From Crocodylus rhombifer (Eukaryota > Chordata > Crocodylia > Crocodylidae), in the NCBI GenBank assembly GCA_038503035.1, contig JAVSML010019116.1, positions 45,457 to 109,456 of the forward strand: 64,000 nt of DNA, written 5' to 3'. Under the pieces are notes generated by a model. It was not told the origin of the DNA, searched no databases, and worked only from the letters and a program-made list of their open reading frames with translations. Made by a program: the position numbers and the translations under genes. Positions 1 to 10,806 of this stretch are shown here, piece after piece. Within the stretch, counting starts at the first letter, position 1; each line of letters starts with the position of its first letter.

Positions 1-1365
1 CACCTCTGCAGCTTTCCCAAGGGGACAGCTCCTTTTCCCAAGGAATTCTCCACTGCCTGCCCCACTCCTGGAGACACAGGGTGGAGAATTTCTTATGAAA
101 ATAAATCGTCCACTTCATTTTAAAATAAAATGAACCAAAAACTTTGATAGGGCTCTAATGCTGTATGTGAAACAATAAGCATTTCCCTACTGTGTTTTTT
201 CCCACCTGGAGCAAGTCACAGAATCACCATTCCTAAAGGGTGGCCATGGCTTCCTAGGTTCTTTTGACATGACAGAAGAACCAACACACAAAGAAAGCAT
301 CCTAGGGTGTAATATCTCAGCACCAAACTAAGCTGCTAACAACTTGCATATTCTGCAAAGACCATTTGAAAAGCAGTTTTACTGAGCTCTGAACTATCAT
401 AATTGTTCATTTAGCTTCGCTCTGTTTGTAGGCAAACAAACAGCAAGCTGCCAGTCAAGAAAAAGAAAGCAGTTCACAGCTCTCAAAAAACTGAGCCAAA
501 GTAATAAATGGGTGCTACAATAAGTCTTCAATTTTCCAGTAGCATCCAACTGTCAAACTCCACTATAGCTTATAAGCTATTTTAAATACAACAGGATCTA
601 TTTTAACATGCATTCAATGTAGCCAACTCCATTACAATTATAAAACAAACCAATAAGATCAAAAGACTTAAAGAACCTACCCTCCTGCAAGCAACATTTT
701 ATCCATATATATGTATAGCTCTCTAAAAACTCCAGGAAGCACAGCAGCATACAGGTAATTGGTACAACCTAAATATGTTCTCTTAACTACAGAGTTTCTT
801 CAGAAATCTTGGCCCCATAAATAACTTATGGTACTGGGCAGTAAAGTGTTTTCATAGCTCTTAACCCTGAGATGGAAGAAACAAAAGGAATGGATAGCCA
901 AATGGACCAGGAATCAGGAGACCTAGGTTCTGCCGGTGACCTTTGGGTAAGCTTGTCCACACTTGACAGATGGGAACTATGACACTGATCTCCTTTGTAA
1001 AGCACTCAGATTCACTGATGAAAAGCCAGAGTATTCATGTAGGTGAATACTACAGCTTAGTAGTATTGCAGCTACAAGCGAACCAAAACACCAATCTACT
1101 ATCCAAAATATTCTTACACAAAATCGCACGTCGGCTGTAATTAGACATTTTAGATTTGTGACATCTGCAATGGAAAGAGCTCATGACCAATCTGCCCACC
1201 ACTTGGAATTTACTGTGTCATTACAGTCCACCCAACGGTAACCATGTTGGCTGCAAGTAATAGTACAGCAGTCTACTGTTCCCAGCTTATGTAATTTAAA
1301 AGAAATAATTGCCTAAACCAGGCATCCCTCATGGTCTTTTAGAAATGTTTGTAACTGTAGCTTTA
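1..1365 (-). other. Sequence downstream of the zinc-finger exon: probable 3'UTR and flank
   Basis: This stretch follows the TAG of exon C. On the minus strand I see no AATAAA or ATTAAA. The variant hexamer AGTAAA occurs near 1209-1214 and near 376-381. The 3'UTR therefore either uses a variant signal or runs past the window edge. A MIR-like relic occupies 893-1040. I see no further coding sequence. Confidence 0.45.
893..1040 (-). repeat. MIR-like SINE fragment
   Basis: The plus strand reads as the antisense of a MIR/CORE-SINE: an AATCAGGAGACCTAGGTTCT block, then a decayed TGACCTTTGGGTAAG, then GACAGATGGGAACT and CTCCTTTGTAAAGCACTC. These follow the antisense MIR consensus order. The copy is old and lies in the probable 3'UTR or flank of exon C. 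Confidence 0.65.
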
Positions 1366-1916
1366 CTAAACATTTTCAGATTCCTCATTTTGATCCGTAT
1401 CATCTAGAAATTCTTCTACTGTTGGGTGGGTGGAGCCCAGATAGCACATTTTCATATGAGTAGTGAGGTTTTTTTGTGTACCAAAGCCCTTGCCACAAAA
1501 GAGACACACAAAAGTATGTTCATTTGAGTGCACAGATGTAAGGTGCCGGTTTAAGTCAGTCTTGTCTCGAAACATTTTTAAACAGTTCGGACACTGCACC
1601 TTCTTGCAGTTGAAGTGGATTGTCTTTTCATGCCGATCCATGTTGGACTTCAGTGTGAAGCTTGCAGGACACTTAGAGCACTGGAAGCGGGCAAACTGAC
1701 CATGGGGGATATGATCAGCAAATTCAGTGACTATCGGTCTAGAACAGTCAATGAAATCAAAAGGCAGTATCACAGATAAAGCGTGCTCATGGATGTGCTC
1801 CTCTAGCTCTTCAGCACACTCAAAAGCTCTCCAGCAGAAACCACAAGTCAGTCCAGAGTCCCAGAACAGGCCTTCATTAACTAAAACCACATCTTCAGAT
1901 CTTGAGATGTTTCTCT
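1366..1916 (-). CDS. Candidate terminal exon C: four C2H2-type zinc fingers and stop
   Basis: This 551-nt exon follows a strong acceptor, TGTTTCTGTTTTAG (AG at 1917-1918), and ends at TAG (1366-1368). It encodes 182 residues plus the shared junction codon. Counting that codon as 1, finger 1 spans C25-H45 (CX2C-X12-HX3H), finger 2 C80-H101, finger 3 C109-H130 (both HX4H) and finger 4 C138-C158 (HX3C, the C2HC variant). A 34-residue spacer separates fingers 1 and 2, and no TGEKP-type linkers are present. The tail at 168-181 is acidic. Tandem fingers imply DNA binding, as is usual for the family. These are not the ZBTB46 fingers I know. The exon may be an alternative 3' end of ZBTB46 or the end of a separate gene. 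The intact frame and metal ligands argue against a pseudogene. Confidence 0.78.
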
Positions 1917-2000
1917 CTAAAACAGAAACACATACACAAATCAATGACTTCTAATACAAGATTACACCTATTTTTAAATGATATTGACCTCTCTATTTAC

Positions 2001-2052
2001 CTGCGTCAGAGCTGCCAAACTGCCAAAATGCTAAGAATCCATCACAGGTGAC
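2001..2052 (-). CDS. Candidate cassette exon B: 52-nt small exon
   Basis: This short predicted exon sits between the acceptor TTCATTTGCAG (AG at 2053-2054) and the donor GCAG|GTAAAT at 2001/2000. Entered in phase 0 it reads 17 open codons, VTCDGFLAFWQFGSSDA, plus one leftover G, so it leaves in phase 1. That G completes a Glu codon (G|AG) at the start of exon C. It is the piece that reconciles the phase-0 end of exon A with the phase-1 start of exon C, and this is the main reason for believing it. The aromatic-rich peptide matches no motif I know. Exons this short are hard to prove without RNA data. Confidence 0.62.
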
Positions 2053-3288
2053 CTGCAAATGAACAGCGCAATTAAGTTAAAATGAATGTATACAACAATG
2101 CTTCTATATGCTAATATCTAGATTTCCAATTCACTCACCTGTCAACCCTCCTCCATCCCCCCCACTACTTGTCTAATGGAAACCCAACATTATGTTTTGC
2201 AACAAGTATTTCCTTTTCTACAAAGCTTCCACTCTGGACAACATTTACTTACTTACATCAAGAGTTTGGGTGCATAAAGACAGGGCCCTAAAGCTCATGG
2301 ATAGGCTATCAAATGAAAATGCCTGTTATAAAAGTGGCTCAAATAAATGTTTAGTGTTGCTGAGAACGTGTAGGCCCCATTTAACCTTGGGGATGAAACA
2401 TTTCTGCTTTTATTTAGAAGCCAACACAGGACTGTGGGTACCTGACTGTAAACAGTAAAATTGAAGACTGTGCCCTTACCCCTTTACTGCTATTTCTGCT
2501 TTCCACAGAGAAACACTCATCTCAAGCAAAAACAGCCTCTGTTCAGTTTCCTTCACATGAAACTGTCTGGCATTACTGATTCTAAACCAATAAATAAGAG
2601 TAAAGCTTTTCATAAGTAATTTCCACTATGCCACTGCCTGGCAGATGGTATGGCTTGGACTGGTCCGTCAGATTGTGGAGGAGTTATTAACCTTTCTTAC
2701 TATTCAATTTTTCTAAGGTGACTGCAAAGGAAGAGGCTCTGCTTCTCTCCATTTGTTTAACGAGGCAAATTCCTTACTTAAAAATATTTGAGATGAAAGC
2801 CCCAAGATGAGAAACTTTTATATTTAGATAAAGCCATTCCTCCATATATCCATATTCAGGGCAAGGGAAAGAAAAAGTGCATTTTGGATAGTTGTGTTTT
2901 CAACTATATTTATGCTGCATCTGAACTCTCCAGCACAATGGCTTAATAACTGTTTTATAATAAAAAAATATAGACATGCAATTTTTGTAAAAAATATTGT
3001 TCAGGATAAAAGTTCCATTGAGGTAAGGGGGAAAAAGGAGGGAGAGAGGGGGAGGAAAGGGAGCTGCAGAAAAGGTTAGGAAAGTGCTAGCTCTCCAGCC
3101 CAACAGCAGAACTGGATATCCCCCTCCCTACCCAAAATTTTAAATATAGTATATTTTGAAAACAACTAATCGGTGAGAATCAGCTACAGGTATAAAATAT
3201 TGTTCATCAGAAATTCTCCTGCCAGGGATAATTTGTTTCAAATAACTTTAAACTTTAAAAAATGACTGCAATCATCTCTTGTTCTTAC
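2053..3288 (-). other. Intron between candidate exons A and B
   Basis: This is the non-coding stretch between the donor at 3288 and the acceptor at 2053-2054. It is AT-rich with a purine-rich patch near 3025-3075. I see no gene or recognisable repeat. Its short ORFs lack codon structure. Confidence 0.5.
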
Positions 3289-3461
3289 CTGAGTGGAGGA
3301 AGATGCGTCTCCTTTTATCCTGGTTTCTGGTGAAATGTCACCAGAACAGGAGATCTCAGGGGGGCTCTGAGTGGCAAGGTGTGATGAAGACAGCAGGGGA
3401 GATGGTGCTTCCACTTTGCCATCAAATTCGCCCCTTGAACGATTCAAGTTGGTGCCAGGCC
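3289..3461 (-). CDS. Candidate cassette exon A: Ser/Pro-rich linker, possible alternative ZBTB46 exon
   Basis: This 173-nt predicted exon is bounded by the acceptor TGTTCCTCAG (AG at 3462-3463) and the donor CAG|GTAAGA at 3289/3288. It is open throughout: 2 nt that complete a codon, then 57 codons ending in Gln, so phase 1 in and phase 0 out. The peptide is rich in Ser, Pro and Thr (it includes EAPSPLLSSSHLATQSPPEI), typical of the disordered linker between a BTB domain and zinc fingers. Both upstream ZBTB46 donors are phase 1, and joining gives Arg (A|GG from the BTB exon) or Trp (T|GG from the linker exon). Its phase-0 end fits exactly with exon B. I recognise no homologue. It could also be an exon of a separate nested minus-strand gene. 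The splice sites are predicted by eye. Confidence 0.66.
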
Positions 3462-6400
3462 CTGAGGAACACAGGAAACGAATCTCACCCACGTGAACTA
3501 GCACCAGCTGGTGGTTTTAAAAAAGGCCCTGAAAAGGCAGTGAATGAGCACTTGCAGTTTATCTTCTCTCAGTGGGAGGGAATGCAGCAGTGTAGGGATG
3601 CCAGCCTTTTTTTTTTCCTTTTTTAAACTAGCCTCCCCACCCAGAATGCCAGTTGTCTGTATGTGATGCATGTGGTGAGCGTTACAACTCAAGGCTGCAA
3701 AATGGTCACTAAAAAGAGTTACATGGGAGAAAGAAGTATAAGGCAGCGTAAATAACAGAACTATTACATCTCCGAAACACACCACTTTCAACAAGTACTA
3801 CGTGAAATATATACATCTAAGCTTGCCATTGAAGATGCATCAGTTATCTATACAATTTGCTTTTAGAAGTTTTTTTGTCAAAGCTTTTAAGCTCACTATT
3901 AACCTGGGGGGTTAAATACCCTAGGGTTATTTATTTATATATATACTTCCTCCTAGAACACAAAGTGCCTTACAAAGGTGAGAAAGTTTTTTCCTTAATT
4001 TATATTTATGAGAATACAGAAGCAAAGGAAACTTGTTCAAGGCTGCACAATTAAACCTTAAAACAGTTACACTCTCTAAACCTCACTTGCAGTTTAAAGG
4101 GGGAAAAATGACTGGCCAGGCAAAGTATTTGTACACTTCTGCTCTCTCTGAGACAGCAGCTAAATGGTACATTTTATACTGTAAGCAAAAAATATACTTA
4201 GAAAAATAGTGGAAGCGTAAGTATAAGTAACATTTTATGGAAGATGAATTGCTTTAAGTTTAAAGCTGTTAATTAAACCTTAAAAGCCGCATTCAATTTT
4301 TTGCCTCCTTCAGCTACAAAAATAAACATAGGATTTATTAAAAGAAAGTAGGAAAAATAACCAGGAACAAAAGTATATTTATATTTAAACAGGATATTAC
4401 TACAGATTAAGCTGTAAACAAGATGATGATTAAAATAATTTTTTGTCCTAATGACTTTTCATTGTCATTACAGAGTAATTCAGTTCAAACTTATGTGCAA
4501 GATAGCAAACAAGTCATGTAAAAGTGTCAGTCATTTCATAATCAAGTTAAAATACCTGCACATGTTGAGCTGCATAGTATGAACACCTATTTCAGAAATG
4601 CCCATTATTTCACATGCCACCATAATCAGAATGCAATTGAAATATTCAAATGAAAAACTTCTTAAATTTTAAGCAACCCAATAATCTATTGTTTTATTCG
4701 ATGCCAAAAAGGTCAGGTTTCTCAACCCTGTATCATCACATACTCCCACTGCTCTCTCAATTTTTGGTCTATATGAAACAGCAGTGCTACTCTTGCTCTG
4801 TATTTGGTTTTGCCTCTGCTGTTTTGATCACCTATATTAAAGTCTTTTTATTATAGCCAAAGATGATAACACTATTTTAAACTTCTTTTCCAACTGTTTC
4901 AGCTTAACAATAAATCGCAGAATGGAAGAGGACAAAAGGTGCCAAGAAAACCTAAAGACAGGCAATAACAATACGAAATCCATGAGTCAATGGCTCCAGT
5001 TCTAAAACAGGTGGATGTTTTATCCAACTTACACTGCCACAAATGTAATTTCCTTCTGAACACACATCCTTCTAACTGAACAAGAAATTCAATATATTTA
5101 ATGAGAATTAAATATTCAGGGAAAAGCAGCACAAAATTCAAGTCTGATCATTAAGACTGCCTGTGAAGCCAAACATTGGAGGCTAATTACTGTTCTGATT
5201 TAGTCTTACAATGCTGATTTGGTCCTATTTATATTGCAACTATACAGTGGGACTCCAGACTGTGTACGGGAGGTTCAATCCGGAGACTTAAGCTTATCAC
5301 AGAGTAAAAACAAGAGGACTTGGCTTACATAATTCCCTTGTTAGCCCTCAGAGGAAGCTACACTTCATATTCGGCTCCTACTAAACAGCTGCCCACTTTT
5401 CAAACCAAGGGTAAATGTTCATAAATGACCACCAGTAAGTTTTTGGTAGGGGAAAAAGTACATAGCCATTGACAGTGGGAATGGAGGACATTCAGCACAA
5501 CACAAGAACAGTGATTATTTTGAAAACAGCCATTAAAAGACACTTATCTGTTTTTGCCAACTGCAAACATAAAAAAGCAGCACTGCTGTTCTCTGCTACG
5601 CGAGTAAGTAAACAGCATTTGAGTTCAGGCTCCATTCTGACTGGTATGGTAAGAAAATTAAGATGACTAAGTTTTAAATGCAATTTTCTTTAATGATTGA
5701 AAGATACTTTAACTTCTTAATGAGAAATTAAGGCTGCCTATAATCCTTCAGTCACCATTGTTCATGGAAGTAACATGCATGCAAGTCCTTTAGCTATATG
5801 AAAGCTGTGGGTTTGCCAAAAGCAACAACAGATTTAAAAGTAAACTCCTGCAGAAATGTCGAATTGAAAGGCAAAGGTCATTATGACATGCTTAAAATGA
5901 CATCAATGACATTTTGGTTTTGCATGTACAAAAAAATCCATGTACATGTGAATAGCTTTAAAGCATTCCCACCTGGGAAGAGTGACCACTGTGTAAATGT
6001 ATTCCTTTAACTTTTACGGAAAGTATAAATTATTGGCTGCAATGAATTGCTATCTAAAAATAAAATACTAACTGGGTTAGGCCTACAGCAAAAGGGCCTT
6101 GTGTACTAAGTAACATCTTGGACAACAAGGTTCAAGGAACTGCTTCTCTAAACAGTTTTAGCTGCAAAACAGAGTGTAAACAGGAAGAGCTGAACTTAGA
6201 CATATGAAGAGCTATAGAACATCTGAAAATATGAAAGGAGTCATTTTAAGGGAGTTTAACTGAAGTACCCAGAAAGCTGAAGCACTGACTTTTTACACTG
6301 GAAAAGACAGATAAAATAACATGATTGAAATCACCAAGATTAAATCTCTTCTTCTCTTAGACATAGAAGAAGAATAGCAAGACCCTCCACCTTAAAGAAA

Positions 6401-9400
6401 TAGAAACTGGGCATAAATCTTAAGAGCTGACAAGCTCACCCTAATCAGGGCCCACGTAAGCAAGCTCTGTACACAATATCAGGAAGGGGATTTTTCATTA
6501 TCTCCCCAAAAACCCCTGTGAAGTCACTGGCAATCTTTAAGGCACAAGCAGAGTTGAAGCAAGCTATCACATATTCATTTTGGAAACACACCCTTCAGGT
6601 AAAAATTAAGTTTTGCAAACACTTATTTTTGTTTATTTCGACTGTGGCTAATTCATAACATGTATACACATGATAGATATATTTAAACTAAAAAGTCACC
6701 AGGAAGCAGTGTTGCAGAAGTTTTTACTATATTTATTTAATACGTTACTCCAAAGGATCCCAAAATATTTGACAAAGAAGCTGATATAACAAGTTAAACA
6801 CAAATGATGTCCTCTACCCCCAAAATGTCATCTCATCGGGGTGAATTGCGACGCATGTCTAAAAGCACTTAACATCTCTACAGAAGTTTAATACAATGGA
6901 AGTAAACTTTACACAGATTTACAAAGGGCCTGAGAATAGTACATGAACATCATTACTACAGTGGGATACTGGCACAGAGCAGCTTACTTATGAACAGTGC
7001 ATGACATCTATAATGACAAGTAAAACGGAAATCCTGATCGCATGTGAAAGTCAGCATCTCCAGCATCAAACTGTCCCATACCACACTGATTCAACAGCTA
7101 ACAAATCACTGAGATTACTTTTCTTACAGTATCCATTCTTTAGACTTCCTATATGACGATTAAGCCAGCTAGCTTATGAGAAGCAATGTTATTCACAGTA
7201 AAAGACAGTACAGTTTCCAGCTATATGGCTATGATGTTATGTCATAGCAAGAAATGTAAATTACCTTATTTTTAAACTGCTTTGAATCTGGTAAATTTAG
7301 AAGTACTGCACTTCTGCTTGATCCTTACATACAAAATACATTAACAGGCACTGAAAAGCAAGAATCCTACTACGCTACATTTCTTATTAACTGAATATCA
7401 GGTAATTTCACACCTCAGGTGTCAGTATTACAAAACATACATTGCTTCTACTTCCACTGAAAAGACTGTTTCAGTTGCAAAGAACTTTTTACTTCGTTTT
7501 TTTTTTACTATGCAAAACCATTTTTGCAGAAACAGGGGGAAAAAAGCGAAGACAAAGCTTTCTGGTAACCAGTTCTTCCCCAAGTACAACTTCCCAGGTT
7601 TGAAATACATTAGAAAAAGAAGCATGAGGTACAATGAAGACTTTAGTGTGTTCTCAGTTAACATCTCACAAAAGTATGAATTATGTTAGAGGAAAACAAC
7701 AGGGCTCCCATTTACACAGAGACTTTTAGAGGTATACCCATTCGAAACAGCTCATGAAAAAGCACAGAAAACACTCTTCTGTTCTTCATCTCCTCACTTC
7801 CATCTTATTTAAAAAAAAAAAAAAAAAAGCAAAGCAGATGTTACCCCTAGTTAGATGAGGTACTTACAGTACCATTTTTGGAACAAGGAGGAGAACCGAA
7901 TCAGAAGGTGGTCAGTCAAGGTCCAAATACAATTGAATTAAAACTGAGGGTAGGAAACCTTTTTAAATGCTTCAAATTACAGTAATGAATTTCATTGTCA
8001 AATTCCACAAAGCAGAAAACAAAGTACTGAAACCTACCTACAATTGCATGTGCTTAAACAAGAAAAAAAAAAAAAGATCAACCTTGTTCATGGTGCCTTA
8101 AAAAAAGGGTTTAAATGACTCAACATCCTCAAATTGTGCTTATAAAAACTATGGACATGAAATAATGGGAGGCAAAAACATCCAAAAAAAAAATCAATTG
8201 CTGATTGAAATGAGATGTTTTGGCTATATTGTAAGATCTAGCCATTTGCTTTGCATGAACATTATACGCTATAGTTTTACAAAAGCATTATGTTCTGGGG
8301 GGATTTTTCTTTGGCTTGGGGGGGGGGAGGGAAAAGAGTGCTCAGTGTTAAAAATGATGCCTAGGATTTAACACTATACATTTAATACCACTAACGGATT
8401 AATATTACAAAGACGTACATTTAATTCTAATAAACATTAAAAATAAGTCCATTTCAAAATTATGATGGCACATCCACGCGAGTCATGACAAACAGCACAC
8501 ATTTTAATAAAACACAGACAAAACATTTTTGAGCTCCATGCTTCAGCTTTAAAATGAGTTTCCTCGGGCCACAGCCACACCCAGAAGTGAGAACTATCAA
8601 ACAAGCAATTATCTTTTTGCCTTAATTAAAAGAGAAATCCATTTCACTTGCGTAAGATGATTGGAGGCTCCAGGTAATTGGAGCCTTCATGCTTCTGATG
8701 GTTAAAAAACAGCCTAAATTTGTTTGTGATCGGGTTTATACCTATTTGATCTTGTGCCAATAGCTTCCTTCCGCTTCAAGGCAAAATAAAAATCCTGGCA
8801 ACTCAAGGCCAAGATGAGGGGTGGTGGTGCAGCATAGTTCTCTCCTGCCCATGAAGGTAAGAACTCCATCATGCTACCACTTGCAGAAGCCATGGCAGTA
8901 ATACACTGCACTTGAAACTCTGACCCAAAGCACCCCCTTCCCCCTTTTAATAAAACTGCCCCATTTTCACCCTCCACACCAGCTGCAGGCCTGGGGAGGA
9001 CACTTTCCATAGCAGAGGTTCGAGGGTTGGTGCTATGGAACAAGACTGAATTGGTACAGAGGGGCTCTGTGCTACTTCGCTACTTTGAGATTTCTGTTTG
9101 AATAACCAAAACTATTCCAGTCATTTAATCAGAGATCACCAAGGTGAGTAAACTAAAAATACAACATAGGAGCTGCAAAAGCCATAAAATAACCTCCCAA
9201 AACTCTCAAACTTCCAAAAAAGGTTACAAAAATCTCAATTCCCTACATTTTTTTTCTTTTAGACTGATTTAAGAAGAGATCTGCTGTTACGTTTATCGCA
9301 GTTACATGGTCATCTCCTGCAGTTACTGCACGATATACAGTGATTACTGGGTTAAAAGTAACTACGCACACTTCCTGTGACCAAAAATACAAAAAAAAAA

Positions 9401-10524
9401 ATTAAATCCATTCAAATGTGAATATCCTTTCAACTTTTTTTTTATTGAGTGAAGGAAAAAAAATCTCTCTGAAAGTAATGGCTTTTAACTTTCCTCCAGC
9501 CTCTACTCTGCCCTGAGGTCTCTCCCCACATTATCACTGCATTGACAAAGTTTTTTTAACATTATATCCCAAAGAATCAAAATGCCTTAGCAGCCTGTTC
9601 AACTGGGAAAAAAAACAGATCTGTTCTTAGAAAACCACCAACACTTACGCTCCAGTGCAATTGTGACTTGTCTCTCACTGTCTGTCTTACGATAAGCAGG
9701 GTGCCATTATACATGCAATGTTGACAACTTTTCAGACTCAAAAAAGTAGCTTTAAATGACTAATGCAGAGAACGTCTGTTGCTATTGCTGTGCAGGACAT
9801 TTAGCCATCAATAAAAGAATCCAATTGATTTCCCTTCCTTTTTCAGTTCCATCATTTGAAATAAATTAGTTCCTCCTTCATAAAAGAAACATAAAAGCCA
9901 AACAAAACCCAAACAAGCAACTCTTTTTGTGATTGAACACAATGGAAGTCAGTTCACTTGCACAAACCACTTGGTCATTATTAGCTAAAAACAAAACACA
10001 GCAGTAAGAAGGAAAAAATAGGTTAAGGAGAGTTATAAACACATCAGCTACTACTCTTGTACTTTTTAATGTTACTGAAATAATGATTTCCTCCCATCAA
10101 GCATTACGACTGGTCAAATTTGGATTCAAAACCTTCATAGTATCTTTTTTTTTTTAAACTGAAGAGATCAAGCATTTTGCATTCCATTCATAGCTACCAT
10201 TTTCCCCAATCAGAGTTGAGCCATGCTACTTAGATACTATTAGTGTCCTAATATGTCTATTATATACTTCTACAACACCTTTTTGTATTTCCAGTTGTTG
10301 CTGTTAAAGATATGCTGCATAATATTACCAATAACAGTTTCTGAACATTACGGAGTACATATGAAAGGCAGGGTAGAGGGTTGTAAGTTTCTATACATGC
10401 AATTTTAAAAGTCTGTATAAACAGTTCTGATAAATCTAAAATGATCTGTATTTCCTGCTTTTCTCCCAAATGACTTTGCAAATGTAGCGTTACACAAAAA
10501 CATAAAATAAAAGTGCAAACTTAC
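3462..10524 (-). other. ZBTB46: Intron downstream of the ZBTB46 linker exon
   Basis: About 7 kb separate the ZBTB46 linker exon from candidate exon A. I looked on the minus strand for the canonical ZBTB46 fingers, especially the TGERPY linker and the HMKRHT helix region, and found neither. What I see is AT-rich intron with short poly-A runs (7809-7828, 8063-8075), a poly-G run near 8319-8330 and a possible MIR relic near 3950-4060. No other feature is supported. Confidence 0.55.
3950..4060 (+). repeat. Possible MIR-like SINE relic
   Basis: The order of AAAGTGCCTTACAAAGGTGAG, a decayed middle, GCAAAGGAAACTTGTTCAAGG and CTGCACAATTAAAC resembles the MIR order (cattttacagatgag, gaaactgagg, ttgcccaaggtcacacag). 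It is very diverged, so the assignment is weak. Confidence 0.35.
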
Positions 10525-10806
10525 AAGATAAAGAATGTGTGCCTTTGGGTAAGTATTCGAAGAGCAGAGAACTATCTTCACTCAGCATGTCAGCTTTCAG
10601 AGACAGCAGGCTGTTCTTACTCATGAGGGCTGCCCGCAGGTTAGCAACTGTTGCAGCCTGAAGTGCATCATCCTTCTCTGGAGTAAGAGGCTGAGACAGG
10701 TAACTAGCTTCACCGCCTATGAGTGCTTCATCCACATTTGTGTAAAGATCAGATCTCTCCACACGGTTATCAGAGCTGCTAGGTTCTGTCACCGTCACAT
10801 CACCAC
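10525..10806 (-). CDS. ZBTB46: ZBTB46 second coding exon: linker before the zinc fingers
   Basis: This exon encodes about 94 residues between the BTB exon and the zinc fingers. The peptide runs from VTVTEPSSSD through GGEASYL, LTPEKDDALQ and the strongly conserved block AALMSKNSLLSLKADML to LLFEYLPKGTHSLS, and matches the equivalent human ZBTB46 region as I remember it. The acceptor is TTTCCATAG at 10807 and the donor is T|GTAAGT at 10525/10524. Joined to the BTB exon the boundary codon is A|GT (Ser), so the phases agree (1 in, 1 out). In human the next residues begin LNEF and lead into the first finger, but no such exon was found downstream in this window. The domain function of this segment is unknown. 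It is probably a flexible linker with a conserved Leu-rich core. Confidence 0.94.

Noticed and set aside
3462..3536. Alternative upstream acceptor for exon A (CTGCCTTTTCAG near 3535)
   Set aside because: Using it, phase 0 (the only frame that reaches the exon A reading frame) hits TAA after three codons, and phase 1 runs into a TGA. The acceptor at 3462-3463 is the only one that keeps the chain open.
8714..9043. 109-codon minus-strand ORF lying in the intron downstream of the ZBTB46 linker exon
   Set aside because: It has no recognisable domain, no good acceptor in phase with its frame, and a composition that looks like intron or repeat. It was considered as a first exon for the zinc-finger cassette but has no supporting donor in a matching phase that I could defend.
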